From contig NW_025408669.1 of assembly GCF_020360975.1 (NCBI RefSeq), forward strand, positions 806,001-870,000: a DNA stretch of 64,000 nt. Direction: 5' to 3'. This DNA comes from Hirsutella rhossiliensis. Taxonomy: Eukaryota > Ascomycota > Sordariomycetes > Hypocreales > Ophiocordycipitaceae. Position 1 is the stretch's first letter. Every line of letters starts with the position of its first letter. The notes beneath the pieces were generated by a model. The model was given only the letters and a program-made list of their open reading frames with translations, ran no database searches and was not told the origin of the DNA. Position numbers and translations under genes: made by a program. Shown here in pieces: positions 1-11,437 of the stretch.

Positions 1-2780
1 TAGAAAACGGTATATACTACGCCCCTCTATCTCTTCCCCTAGCTAAAGCCCGTAATTTATATAAACGTAACTAGCTATACTTCTCTACGCCTTATAGTAT
101 CGCCGCCTATTATATTACTACTACGACTCTTATAACTACCTAAACTAGTAGAAACGCGACGTTAACTATCCGACTATAGTAGGTCGGCGCTTCTTATCGC
201 CTTATTCCTAGCACTTTATTATATATTCGCTTTAACGACCGTGCCCTATCGCTATTAAGCTTTAGTAATTTATTTAGCGACTCGCTACCCTTAGTTTTAG
301 GCATTATAGGAAAAACCCCCGGTACCCCTTAAAACGCCTATAGGTAGTTTACCCTATTATTTAATAAAGATAAGCTTCTTCCCCTATCGCTACGCGACCT
401 AGATAGAGCTATCTTCCCTAATAAAACTAAGATAATAACTAGCGCCCTCGGCACTATATAGATCGCTACTATCTTAGCCGATATCGTTAATAAGCTCCTA
501 TCTAGATAGGTAGCCTCTATAGACGCCGAGATACTTAAGATCGTCGCTACCGTTATTAGTATAAAGTACCTCCCCGCCTATCTAAAGATATTCGAGATCG
601 CCGCCGCGGAGGAGCGCGAGGCCTCTAGTATACTAAGAACTTATAAGTTTAAAGAGACCCTTAAGCGTACCCCGGCTAGGACCGGAGGATCTAGTATAGT
701 AGACCTTATATTCGACGAGCTATTAAGGAACCCGTTTACTAGGCGCCTATTCGCCGCCGCCGCGGCCCCGCCCTCTACTCCCTCTAAGCGGGCTAACCTA
801 TTCGCCGAGGACTAGGCCCTAATACCGGTCCGATAGAAGCTTAACCTCTTTTAGGTTCTAAGCCGCGGAAAGCCTAGACTATTCCCTATCGCACTATTCG
901 TAGTATACTACGATAACCTAGGCAATATAGATAGCTATATAGGTATTATTTACTCTAGGTTAAAAGCGCTAGTCTATAGAGCCCTAGATACGGCCGTAAT
1001 CTAAGTAAATCTATTCGCCGCTATCTATAAGGAGGCCGACGCCGACCTCTCGCTCGGCTAGTACGCCGCCCTCGCTAGAGTACCCGCCGGCTTTATCTAT
1101 TAGTTCGCTTTCGCCGCCTACCTCCTAGACGACTCGCCTAAGCTCGCTACGGTATACTAGAGAGCCGCCCGCGTTAGCCCCCTATATACGCTAGCCGCGG
1201 CCCGCCCTTATACGGCTAACGTAATAGCCTATTTTAACTTATTAGACTAAAAGTTTACTAACGTATACTTAAGCGGATTCTAGAACCTAGGCCCGACTAT
1301 ATAGGCACTAGTAGTAGTAATCTATAACTAAATTCTAGCCTCTCGCGACGGACTAGCTATAATACTCCTAGTAGAACCGGCCCCGAACAACGCCTATAGC
1401 GTGCCTATCTATAGAGCCTCCGATATATAGGATGCCCCGGCCGACGTGCCGGTAGGCCCCGAGGAACTAACGGAGGAGGAAGCTAAGGAAGAGATCCCCT
1501 ACCCTACCTTTGCCCCTATAGCGTAAGACGGTCGGTTACTAGGTTAGCCTCGTAGTATCCCCGGCACTATTTATTTTATTACCGGCTTAGCTATAGAGCG
1601 CCCCTAGTTATAATTAGTTTTCCCTGGCTTAGCTACTACGCCCCTAGCCCTACTCGTTTATTACCCCGGTTTAGCTACCTAGCGCCCCCGGTCCTAGTAG
1701 TATTTTACTCCCGGCTTAGCCGCCTCGCGCCCCCGGTGTTAGTCGCACTAGGTTGCGTTCTAGATAAGAAACGAGTTATTCCCTATACTAACCTTAGAAA
1801 TCTACGTAACTTTACTATAATCCCCGCGACTCCCGCCTAAATACCGCGGGAAACTAATAAGGACGTCGGTTAATTCTTTCGCCCTAGGTATTTATTACGG
1901 GATACCCTATAGTCGATAATCTAGGTACCCGGAACGATATCTACTTCCCTTAAGGAAGTTACCCTTAACTCTTTAAGGCTCCCCGCGGAAGAAGGAACCT
2001 AGAAGCTACCGGGCAAACTCTAAGAAATTACCTAGAATTCCCGGAAACGATAACTAAGCGGATTATATAGATATTTTATAGAGATTTCCCTTAAGGATAT
2101 ATTATATAGGGAATATACTATAATTTCCTAAGTAATAATAGTTCCTTAAGGACTATATTAATATTTCCCTAAGAAGTTACTATAAGAATATAGCGGGGAA
2201 ATTATAAAGAAATACCTATGCCTACCTAGGGAAAATACTAGGAAATACCGCTAATATACCGTACTACTATCGCATGATTATAAGGTTAAGATATTACTCG
2301 GTTAAAGCCCTAAGTAAGGTCTTACGCTCGCTATAGTATATATAGAAGATAGAGAACCTACTAGATCTTAGGTAGGTAGAGAAGAATATAGATAGTTATT
2401 ATTACTCTTACTTTAACTTATAAGACCGGTAGCTAGTCCGTATTTAACGCGCGTAATAACGTACGGTAGCTAGTCTATATAATACGTTTAATTACGTATA
2501 GTAGCTAGTCCGTTTAATTACCTATTAGACCTATACCGGATCCGGGTAGACGGTAAGGTTAACGTACTAGCCCTATACCGAGGGACTAGTATATAATAAG
2601 AGGTCTTTATCTTTAAGGGTTATTCCCTTAGACTATATTATAAAGCCTCTTTTTACTAGCTTATTCTATAAAGCCTCCCTATACCTATTATTTCTTTATA
2701 ATAGTAAAATAGGAATATAAGGGTATATTCTTATAACTACTACTATAATAAAACCCCTTAAGATATAACCCTTAGACTAC
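1..2780. mobile_element. RIP-mutated repeat relic, family unknown
   Basis: CA and TG dinucleotides are almost absent and TA is in great excess, while CG remains common. This is the footprint of C-to-T change at CpA on both strands (RIP). No open frame of useful length survives. On the + strand between about 540 and 1,525 one frame can be followed through many TAG/TAA codons that look like former CAG/CAA, with acidic and alanine-rich stretches and a glutamate-rich end near 1,460-1,490. I do not recognise that protein. Around 2,420-2,520 a short motif of the form GGTAGCTAGTCCG recurs three times. The block is repeat-derived because RIP acts on duplicated DNA, but its family cannot be named from what is left. 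Confidence 0.75.
1556..1752. repeat. Imperfect tandem repeats inside the RIP block
   Basis: About four degenerate units of roughly 45-60 bases each carry a core of the form CCGGCTTAGCTAC followed by CGCCCCCGG or CGCCCCTAG. Units differ mainly by C/T and G/A changes as expected after RIP. The repeat follows directly after the C-terminal end of the unknown relic frame. Confidence 0.55.
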
Positions 2781-2784
2781 TCTA

Positions 2785-4030
2785 TCTACTACCTATACTA
2801 ACTTTTATTTAGGAGTATATCGAATATAATAGGAAGGATATACTAAAAGACCGTTATAGATATAACTATATTTAGACCTTTATCTATAAGCTAAGCCGGA
2901 TTATCGCTATGCTCCTAAGAAAGAAAAACGATATAGTAGAAGTCTTAGCTAGCCGCTACTTCTACTACCTCTATCGTTTCTTTAGTATGCCCCTTATATA
3001 GATTTCCGATAATACTAAATAGTTTATTTCTACCTTCCTTATAAAGATTAACTAGCTTATAGGAACGAAGTATTATTATAAAAGCTCCCTATACCCTTAG
3101 ACTTAAAGTAGTATAGAAGTTATAAATTAATACCTAGATTAAAAGCTACGATTCTATATAACGAAGTATTAAGATAACTAAAGTTCCCTACTACCTACCC
3201 TTAACTTTGCCTATAACTTATCTTAGTACTCTTTTATCGATATAGCACCGTTAAAAGTAGCCCTAGGCTAAGATATCTAGAACCCCCTATTACTGCCCCC
3301 GACTAATAAGACCGCTGCTACTAGACCCGCTACTAGAGCTAGGGAACTTATATAGACCGCCTAAGAAACCTAGGAAGACGCTAGGAATACTACTACCGCT
3401 ACTTAAGAATATTAAAAGGAATAGGCTAATAGGAAACAACGACTAACTAACTTTACTATCGGTAACTAAGTTTTTCTTAGTAGGAAAGGCTTCGCTATAA
3501 ACGCTCTAACTATTTAGCTAGATAACTAATAGTTAGGTCCGTTCGTAATCTTAAAAGAACGCAGTTATAGCTATATACTATAGCTGCCCGAGTCGTATAA
3601 AATAAAGAACCTATTCTACGCCGACCGTCTTTAAAAAGCAGCTAATAACCCCTTGCCCTAGCAGATCTAAACACCTCCGCTACCTAAGGAGATTAACGGA
3701 GAACCTAAGTAGGAGGTTAATTAAGTCTAGTAGTCTCGAGTAACCGGTAGGAGTTAATAACTAGAATACTAAGTCTTATAAAAGGGATATAACCCTAATA
3801 AGACCTAGTACCCGGCTAGGAATTTCCGTAACGTACTAATAGTATTAAAGGTATTCTACGATAAATATCTAGATATAGTAGGCCTACCCGTTAACCTATA
3901 ATACTAGATCGAATATACTATAGCGGAGGAGGGCTATAAGGAACGAGACGATAATAATATAGCAGAGAAAGCCGTAAAACTAAGAACCCGCCGCTACGAC
4001 TAACTACCTTAATATGTATATTAAGGCCTT
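2785..4030 (+). mobile_element. Ty3/gypsy pol relic: integrase core and chromodomain
   Basis: Read on the + strand, this is the 3' end of a chromovirus-type Ty3/gypsy pol gene wrecked by RIP. The integrase core is recognisable: an ISDN motif (Asp codon at 3008-3010) is followed in the same frame by an SSIEV motif (Glu codon at 3116-3118), which keeps the D-35-E spacing of integrases. It continues with a FAYN-like motif near 3,208, an Ala/Thr-rich stretch, the VFLSRKG motif of the integrase C-terminus near 3,470, and a chromodomain-like VLWKGYNPN and YPARNFRN pair at about 3,770-3,830. Dozens of TAG/TAA codons replace probable CAG/CAA/TGG codons, so nothing can be expressed. Reverse transcriptase, RNase H and gag are not found upstream, so the copy is truncated or joined to another repeat. 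Confidence 0.85.
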
Positions 4031-4043
4031 AAACGGGGGGTAG

Positions 4044-4330
4044 TATTACGACCCTACGCGCTAGCGTAGAGACACTAGCGTAGAACCTTACTAGTATCGC
4101 GTGCCTAAGTAGCATCACGTGCCTACGTGCGACCTTATGCTTACCTAAGCGCTGCTAAGGTAACCTCGTATATATATATATAAGGGCTAGCTCGGTCGTA
4201 TAGTCTAGTCTTTCTTTCTTACTCCTTAGCTTTAAGTCTTTATTTATAGTGCTAATATATCTTTATAGCCGTTAAGGCTTATATATACCTAGCCGTAATA
4301 GATAGTACTATCGACGAGTTAGGATAGAGT
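4044..4330 (+). mobile_element. Probable 3' LTR of the Ty3/gypsy relic
   Basis: A purine tract (AAACGGGGGG, 4031-4040) immediately precedes TATTACGACCC, which fits a former TGTTACGACCC LTR start after RIP. A TATA-like run sits at 4169-4184 and is followed by a pyrimidine-rich stretch, as in an LTR promoter. The 5' partner LTR is not in the window and the right end cannot be fixed because sequence of the same RIP composition continues to about 4,738. The end given is approximate. Confidence 0.55.
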
Positions 4331-5741
4331 CGCGGTTTAGGGGCTAGTTATCGGTGCCGTCTTAGTTCGGTTTTAGGTTAGGTCTTATTTAGTTATAGTT
4401 TTTTAGTAGTAGATCTTATTCTATAGCTATTAAGGCCGGCTTAGTTAGGTCTCCTTAGTTCTATTTAGTCTATAGTTTAAGTAGCGAGGTTTACGCTTAG
4501 TCTAGGTCCGGTTTAGCCGATACTATAGTTATATTATCGTAAGTCCTCTCCCTTTCTTAGGTCGCCCTAGTTAAGGGAGAATATAGGCTTAACTTAAGTA
4601 TAGGAATATCTTAATACCCCTTTTTATCTAGCTATTTATAGTTACTATACCTATATAAGCCCCTCCCTTATCTTAATAGATAGACTAAGATATATATTAC
4701 TAAATTTACCTTTCTAAGCCCCTATTTCTTCTACTATGCTCTTAAGACTCTGCTTGAGAGCTCCCTTTCCATGCGTGTATGCTCTCTAGTTATGGCCTAA
4801 TTCTCCTCACGACTGCCGTGTTATTTTGACGTAGACAGTAGGAGCCATTAGGGCTTAGTTGATCATCCCGATGGCCGTATCAAGCTCCTCCGCAGCCCCC
4901 TGTGTCTTGGCGTCGCGGACTTGCGCTCTGAGCAGTTATTATAAGCTTTCTGCGTGCTCGTCTTTAAAGACTGCCATGGCCAGGGGTTGTCCTGTCGCTG
5001 CCTCTCCTGTTCCTGGGGAAGAACTCGGCGCGTCCTGTGCCCTACCACGATCTGAGCGGCTTTCCGGGCGCTGGGCGGGGATAAACACACGCACACACGC
5101 ACACGCTCGTATTCGTAGACTTGGATTCCTGCAAACCTGGGGCATCCGTCGCGTCGATCCCTGCCGTCTCATGAGGTAAGCTTTCGTCGCCGTTGTTTGA
5201 AAATCCCTCCTGGCACGGAACGAATCATGCGACAGGAGTAGCCTCGCCTCAGCTTCATACGGTCGATCAGCGGAACAACGGGAGCATCAAAGACGCGGAA
5301 GAATCGAAGAAAAGCCGTTTATCTGCTTCATTCCTTCCGACCCGTCCATCCTTTGACCAATGATATATATCTCAAGCATCCCCTCCAACCCTCAGTGCAT
5401 GGCTTCAAAGTGAAGCCCTGCGCTTGAGATACGACCAACAGTTCTTTTCCACTCTTCAACTCCGCTACTGATCTGTTATATTTCCATCGCCGTTCTGCCC
5501 TCACTTTTGTTGGCTGGTCTTTCCTTTCCGACACCCCATTCCACCCCCTCGACCGCGAATTCAAGATAGAGAGAGCCACTGATCTGGTATCACCGCGATC
5601 TCGTCTGCCGTATCTTTCAAAAACTTGGGATCATTCGGCCTTCCGAAACGGTTTCCCCCGCCATTTCTTTACTCCCGCTCCCAGTTCGCGCACTGCAGCC
5701 GATCCGACATTCCTCGCTTCCGGCCGGCCGGAAACTCCAAT
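4331..5741. other. RIP boundary and intergenic sequence
   Basis: RIP-type composition stops abruptly near 4,738 and ordinary sequence follows. Between 4,860 and 5,000 the minus strand has a short frame with protein-like composition crossed by stops, possibly a repeat edge that escaped RIP, but I cannot identify it. The last few hundred bases are the likely promoter and leader of the permease gene. Confidence 0.5.
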
Positions 5742-7262
5742 ATGGCCAATAGCCAGCCCGAGCCGCGTGCACACCAGCAGTATTCCCCGCAGAAAATTGT
5801 CCTCGAGAAAGGGGGCCTACAGGAGACCGTCATGGCCGACTCGGTCAGCGACTTGGATAAGAGTTTCGTCGATGAGGAGATGCACAAGTCCGACGGCGAG
5901 GCCCAGTTCCGCCAGCTGGGATGGAAGCGGCTCACCGTCGTCCTCATTGTCCAGTCCGTTGCTCTCGGCAGCCTGAGTCTACCGGCCGCTTTCGCTACCC
6001 TCGGAATGGTGCTCGGTGTTTTCTTTTGCGTCAGCCTCGGACTAGTCGCCATCTTTACGGGCAAGATCATCGGAGAGGTCAAGCTCAAATATCCAGAGGT
6101 AGCCCATTATGCCGATAGCGGGCGTTTGCTATTTGGCAAGTTCGGCTATGAGCTCTTCGGCGCCATGTTTGCCATCCAGCTTATCCTAGTTGTCGGCTCG
6201 CATACTCTAACCGGTACCATCGCCTTTCTTAATCTCACCAGTAACAGTGGTTGTTCTGCTGCCCTTGGCTTCGCCTCTGCCATTATCCTTCTGGTCCTAG
6301 CTATCCCGCCCTCTTTTGCCGAGGTCGCAATCCTCGGCTATGTGGACTGTATCTCCATCTTTAGCGCCATTGGCATTATTACGGTTGCTACTGGTATCCA
6401 AGCTAGTAACGCCCAGGGTGGCCTTTCTGCCATCGATTGGTCTGCGTGGCCTAAGCCCGGGATAACCTTTATCGATGCCTTTATTGCTATTGCCAATATC
6501 GTTTTTTCTTATACTTTCTGTATAGCTCAGTTCTCCTTTATGGATGAGATGCATACCCCTGGCGATTTTATCAAGTCGATTTGGATTCTTGGCATTGTCG
6601 AGATTGCTATTTATTCCCTTACCGGCGGGATAATCTACGCTTTTGTTGGCAGCGACGTTAAGTCCCCAGCCTTACTCTCAGCCGATACGACTATTTCTAA
6701 GATCGCCTTTGGTGTTGCCTTACCCGTTATTTTTATTTCTGGATCGATTAACATTACTGTTGTCGGCCGCTATCTTCATGGCCGTATGTTTGAAAACTCG
6801 GCTGCTCGCTTTATTAACACGCCTAAGGGCTGGGCCTCCTGGCTTGCTATTATTACTTCTGTCACCCTCGCATCCTATATCACTGCCGAGATTATTCCAT
6901 TCTTTTCTGACCTCCTCTCCCTCCTCTCTTCTCTCTTTGTCTCTGGCTTTGCCTATTACTTTCCTGCCCTAATGTGGTTTCAGCTCCTCCGCGAGGGCAG
7001 TTGTTTTGCGAGGGGAAATATTACTCGAAGCCTCCTGTGCGCCTTTACCTTTATCATTGGGGTTGTTATTTTTACCTGTGGAACATATGCTAGTATGGCC
7101 GATATTGTGAGTTTTCTCTCCTTTTTCTTCCTCTTCAGCGAGCAACGGTCTGAGCTTTATCCATCCACATGCTCAGTTTCGTGCTAACTGACTTGCTTCT
7201 AGCTCCAAAAGTTCCGTGAAGGTAAAGTCGGCGGTGTTTTTACATGCGAACCTATTGGGTAG
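5742..7262 (+). CDS. Amino acid permease (Aa_trans family, MTR-like)
   Basis: Proton-coupled neutral/aromatic amino acid transporter of the plasma membrane, related to the Neurospora N-system permease MTR (family assignment from sequence character). Two exons, 5742-7106 and 7203-7262, give 474 residues, the usual size. The intron has GTGAGT, a GCTAAC branch site and CTAG, and exon 2 restores the conserved tail ending KVGGVFTC-EPIG. Without splicing the frame would run into an unrelated serine-rich tail. The first ATG in frame is 5742, in good context (CCAATATGGCC). The soluble N-terminus holds an acidic stretch, then about eleven hydrophobic segments start with LTVVLIVQSVALGSLSLPAAF, the typical first helix with the SLPAAF motif. 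Substrate is not decided by sequence alone. Confidence 0.9.
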
Positions 7263-8891
7263 TTGGTATGCCGAGCACACACCCCAGAACTTGTCGGAAG
7301 ATCAAGTAGACGGGTAGAAAGACGGGAGTGAGAGAGGGAGAAATGGGTAAAGCAGGGACGTCACTGGACGATTATACATGTTGGAGGAGCCAGCCGGTCT
7401 GGTACTCCGTCCGTGCAGCACACGGAGCAGGAGACGTGAGCTATGCCCACCATATCTGTAAGCGAGTGGCGCGGGTACGCAACTGGTAAAAAGAGGAGCC
7501 ATATATGTGTAAGGTCGAAACGAAGTGTGCCCTAATTGCATTGAAAGGCAGGGCTGAGGAAGTCCCAAGGGAGAAGGCGCTTTCTTTCGAGCTTTGGGAA
7601 GCACGGCGTCTCTGTACCGAAATAGCGAGGTTGGATCGGCCGCGGACAGGCTTATACGAACAGGGGTACCTGGCAGGACACGGCGGGCGATGGTGAGGGA
7701 GCTGATGGCAAGGAAAAGAAGAAGAATGTGACGCCCGGGGTTGGGGTTGGGACGGAGGTCGGATGCTGGGAGAGGAGGACAGCGGCATAACCTGGCCGAA
7801 CACTACCTCCGGCCAGTCGTCGTATCCGGCGTTGCAAAAGGGCGGGATGCGGAAGTGAATTATTCCTCCGTCGGATGTATGTAACCCCCCAGGGGTCGAC
7901 ACTGCGTATGCGGTTGCTTAGCTGTCGATCGACGTTTCAATGTCAGCCTTGCCCAGGGCCTTGAAGCTGCCGGGCCATTAGCGGCGAGGCCACATACGCA
8001 TAGTGATTTTTTTGATGAAAAAAGGGAAAAAATCCCTGACAACCTGAAAGTGTGGTAAAAAAAAAACCCCCTCCCGCCCACACATACCGAGCGAGAGCTC
8101 ATAAATATTAGCAGGTGAAGCGTTTCGCCAGAGATAGCCAAAAAAAAATTTTGGAAAATTAAATATATCATCGTATTATTCGTTTCATGCATCTACTGCA
8201 ATTATTTCTAGAATTTTTCCTCGTATTTTACGGCTGGAAATGGTTCTCTTAATGTCGTGGAAAAAGGGGGCATGTCTCGTTTCCTCGTTACCCTACCCCC
8301 CACTGGCCTGACTAATACCGTAAAACTCTCTTAATCGGACCGGTCTTGGCGATCGGCATTGGTGTAGAGGTGTACGGAGTACGGAGTAATTACCCAATTA
8401 CTGCTCCGTACTGTAACGAGAGGGCGTAAGTTAATAATTGTAGAGAAATATACCACAATACCAACCAGTCATCTCTAACGGAGGTGCCTCCAATTTTGTT
8501 AGAGGATAATATCGTACATTCTGTTAGAGGGACAGATTGCGCCAAGGCGGGTCCGATTTAGTACTAGAGTATTACAGGTACTTACCGTTCTGTACCTATT
8601 CTGCTCCGTACGGTACGGAGTACTGTACATCAGTTACATAAGGTAGGTACCTACCTAGGTAGGTACGCACTCCGCATGGACGATATTTTCATCCATCACA
8701 GTCGACTTGGCGGGCAAGATGCACTTATCCGAGTTATTGTACATAGCAGCGGACTGTACGTACTCGTTGTATCCTGGGCCCGCTTCCTGCAAGAATATTT
8801 TTTCCTCCGCGCAACAACAAATATGTTTCAAGTTCACGTTGGACTTCGCCGCCACTTTACGACAAGCAGACTTTTCCGCCGCGCCTTCACC
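7263..8891. other. Intergenic stretch without convincing gene
   Basis: Several minus-strand frames of 60-150 codons occur between 7,300 and 8,190, but they are serine/proline-rich, mutually overlapping and show no recognisable domain. The AT-rich tail (8,100-8,640) holds the palindromic motifs listed separately. The last 240 bases are the probable promoter of the RRM gene. Confidence 0.5.
8362..8668. repeat. Cluster of TACGGAGTA-type palindromes
   Basis: The block contains TACGGAGTACGGAGTAATTAC facing AATTACTGCTCCGTA (8368-8412), CTCCGTACGGTACGGAGTA (8601-8620) and the overlapping perfect palindromes GGTAGGTACCTACC and CCTACCTAGGTAGG (8642-8664). Between them a repeated TCTAACGGAGGT/GTTAGAGG motif appears. 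Such short palindromes are scattered in promoters and intergenic DNA of many hypocrealean fungi. Here they sit just upstream of the RRM gene. Confidence 0.6.
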
Positions 8892-9492
8892 ATGTCCAAA
8901 GTTTTCGTTGGGTTCGTTTCCAATCCAAAGACCTCTCTCTCTCCGCATGCTGACATCACGGCAGAAGCCTGTCTTGGCAGGTCGACTCCGACGCCCTCAG
9001 GCAAGAGTTCCAGAAATTCGGGAATGTCACCGACGCGGTAAGCACTCTCCCATCTTGGCCGCGGCATTCGGTGGAGAGCTCGGCTAATTCATGGCCAATA
9101 CAGGTTGTCATCTTGGACCGGGAAACTCGCCGCAGCCGCGGATTTGGCTTCGTCACCTTTGAGGATGAAGAGGGCTCGAACAAGGCCATTGCTGAGGGCA
9201 ATGGAATGGAGTGCGCATGAAATTTCAACTTTGCTCCCTTGCCATGGCGTCGTACTAACGGTAACAGGGTGGATGGCCGACGTATTTCCGTCGCACAGGT
9301 AAGCCGTTGCCGTTCCGTGGGGCCTGAGCTCCCGTTGCTCAATCAAGCCAAGCGCCGCGAGGAGCACTGCTAACGAGAATTCAGAGTACTGAGCGTCAGA
9401 GAAACAACGACCAGTCGGGTGGAGGCTACGGTCGACGCGACGAGAGGAACGACCGAGGATACGGCGGAGGCGGCCGGTCCGGAGGGTACTAG
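8892..9492 (+). CDS. Small glycine-rich RNA-binding protein (single RRM)
   Basis: A 112-residue protein with one RRM and a short Gly/Arg tail, the layout of fungal and plant glycine-rich RNA-binding proteins that act in RNA processing and stress response. Five exons fit: 8892-8911, 8965-9037, 9104-9210, 9268-9298 and 9385-9492. RNP2 is KVFVGSL in residues 3-9, formed across the first intron, and RNP1 is RGFGFVTF in exon 3. The tail has RRDERN and GYGGGGRSGGY. The first exon is only 20 nt; joining at the acceptor before 8965 restores the usual VGSLSW spacing. Introns 2-4 have clear CTAAC/CTAAT branch sites. Intron 1 has a weak GTTCGT donor. The many small introns match the gene family in filamentous fungi. 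Confidence 0.88.
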
Positions 9493-10179
9493 AGTTGGGC
9501 ACATCAGTCGCTGATGACACGCTCCCTGCAAGGAGTACCCGGCTCTGATGGATTGAACTCAGACGGCCTGTATGCTAAGCCATCACGGCTCGACTCCTGT
9601 CTCACGGCATAATAAAAGTGGTCTCTGAGTTGTTGTCTTTGAGAAAACGTCGAGGAACCCAAACTGAAAACCGCGTCCTTCTTGACACGCTATTGGCCCA
9701 TCCATGCCAAGTATCTCAATCACCGGGCTTGCACCTCTTACGACCAGCCAGATCGGGGTTTCTGCGACTGGTCAAGACGCTCCCGGTGACTAGATCCCGT
9801 TGCGTGCTGTGGTTCGTCGCAAAGAACAGAGGGATAACCCGGGAGGGCACCAAGAATGCGGCCGCTGCAGTAACGCGGCCCATGCCGTTTCAGAACGAGA
9901 TGCTGCCTATTGTGACGGGCTGTGCCCTGTCGCTGATGGGAGAGGTTAGCTCGACCATCTCAGGCGCGTTGCTCGGGTCTCGAGGACGTCGGGGACAACG
10001 TCTCAGGAGGAGGGCATCACGGTCACGGCATCGCCATTGCAGGAGACACTGCAGGAGGCGCTGCTGGTGGCACAGCAAAGGGAAGCCTTGGTTGCCCAGC
10101 AGAAGCAGCTTGTGAGTGTCCCCGACCGCCACGTCCAACGCCATAATGCCACTGAGCTGGCATCTGCTCGTCCAGCCCG
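9493..10179 (+). other. Region of uncertain coding, before an oxidase fragment
   Basis: A long frame exists on the + strand (9618-10115) but its translation is basic and low in recognisable structure. In another frame, 10,000-10,110 reads as a Gln/Glu/Leu-rich helix-like stretch (QETLQEALLVAQQREALV). I cannot connect these pieces into a gene and suspect degraded coding DNA. Confidence 0.35.
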
Positions 10180-10345
10180 AGGATGCCCCCTCTCCCGTCC
10201 ACCAGGACGGCCTCGTTGAGCGTCAGAGGTGGCGCTTCCCCTCGGCCTCACCACCGGCCTCACCACCGGCGTCGGCCGAGCCGCCAACAACCTTGAACTC
10301 GGCTGCGACTGCCTGGCTGTCATCCTCTACGTCGACGCCTGTAAC
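10180..10345 (+). pseudogene. Fragment resembling copper amine oxidase
   Basis: The + strand frame here contains RAANNLELGCDCLAVILYVDA split as ANNLELGCDC then IxYxDA, which matches the strongly conserved block of copper-containing amine oxidases (ANSLELGCDCLG.I.Y.DA). Flanking sequence in the same frame does not continue the family: the topaquinone Asn-Tyr-Asp/Glu site and the copper histidines are not visible. The frame runs on to 10,681 with low-complexity Ser/Pro/Arg residues. Best read as a short relic of an oxidase gene. It lies beside a second relic, the aspartic protease on the other strand. Confidence 0.5.
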
Positions 10346-10871
10346 ACTTCCTCAATATATACCGACCCTCGTCATCCATGGCGCGCTCTGTCAACGGAGC
10401 GACTTGCCCCGTCTGCATCCTCTCCTAAGTGGAAGCCTCGTTCCGCTCCGTACGACCATACACCAGCGGAGGCACTCAGTGTGGCGGCTCGCCCCGGCTC
10501 TCCATCTCCTCCGCGTCCATCTCGATTCCGGCATGGAGGGGTTGTTCATCTTTGGCCACACAAGGGCCCGCTCGACAACTCGCCGTCTCACCGACAAGTG
10601 CCCCGACACGTCGCTTGGTCCCATACATCTGCTTCGCCACTTGCTGTTTTCTTAGATTGTGGAGCTCTTGTCCTACTTTAGACAGAACAAATAGCTTTGC
10701 CTGTTTATCGATTGCTTTTTTTTTCGAAATTCAAGGGCACGTTGCGAGCGCGGGAGATATTCCCTCCACATGCCCCTGTTTGCATGACGCTTCACAGTAT
10801 GGTACTGTACTAGAGCCTGTCAAAGTAACCGAAGTTGAAATTCCCCTCTGCACACACAGATTTCAGCATCA

Positions 10872-11437
10872 TTACACTTTGTTGAGGATCTGTTGGACAG
10901 ATGGTATGTCCCTACCTGCACGGTAGTTCAAGTGTGCGGTGAACGAAGGCTCCTTCAAAAAGCTTCGAATATTGGAAAACCAGGTAGTCAACTTCTTGGG
11001 CTTGGAGAAGCTACTATAATGGTCGATACTAAGGCCTATAATGCCATGAAGCAAGGTATTTGTGGTGAAATCGCCGCTCACGTTGTCGGCGTCCCCAAAG
11101 CTCATATTTTGAACGGCCAAGGGCCAACAGAAGAAACCTTGTTCCATTAAAAAGCTGTCGCTAGCATGGTCGCCTCAAGTGTCAACCCATACTGTATATC
11201 CCACGTCTCTCCGGCGTACCTCTGTGACGTGTTGCTCTTTGGTCGAAAATAGATCATCTGGTCCTTGATCTGACTCGTAGGCAACTTAGACCTGAAGATC
11301 CACAGATGGTAAGAGCCGGTATCAAGTTGGAGGTTCAGCCATTGTGGCGGCGTTCCGATATATTGCCAGAGCTTGTAGGGATTCAGGTCGCCGGTTTGTA
11401 TATACATACGTGTGTGTGTCTGGCGCTGCCATCGCAT
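10872..11437 (-). pseudogene. Broken pepsin-type aspartic protease (A1)
   Basis: The minus strand first encodes an IGTPPQWLNLQLDTGSYHLW segment (11,437 side), where LDTGS is the first catalytic Asp motif of A1 proteases, then a TWDIQYG segment as in the loop before the flap. A TAA at 11147-11149 and a one-base frame change follow. In the new frame the protein continues with SGDFTTNTLLHGIIGLSIDH and a PSFTAHL strand, the expected next part of an aspergillopepsin-like enzyme, down to about 10,872. The signal peptide, propeptide, flap Tyr-Gly-Asp-Gly and second catalytic Asp-Thr-Gly are missing. Clearly nonfunctional. Confidence is high for the family and for the break. Confidence 0.8.
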
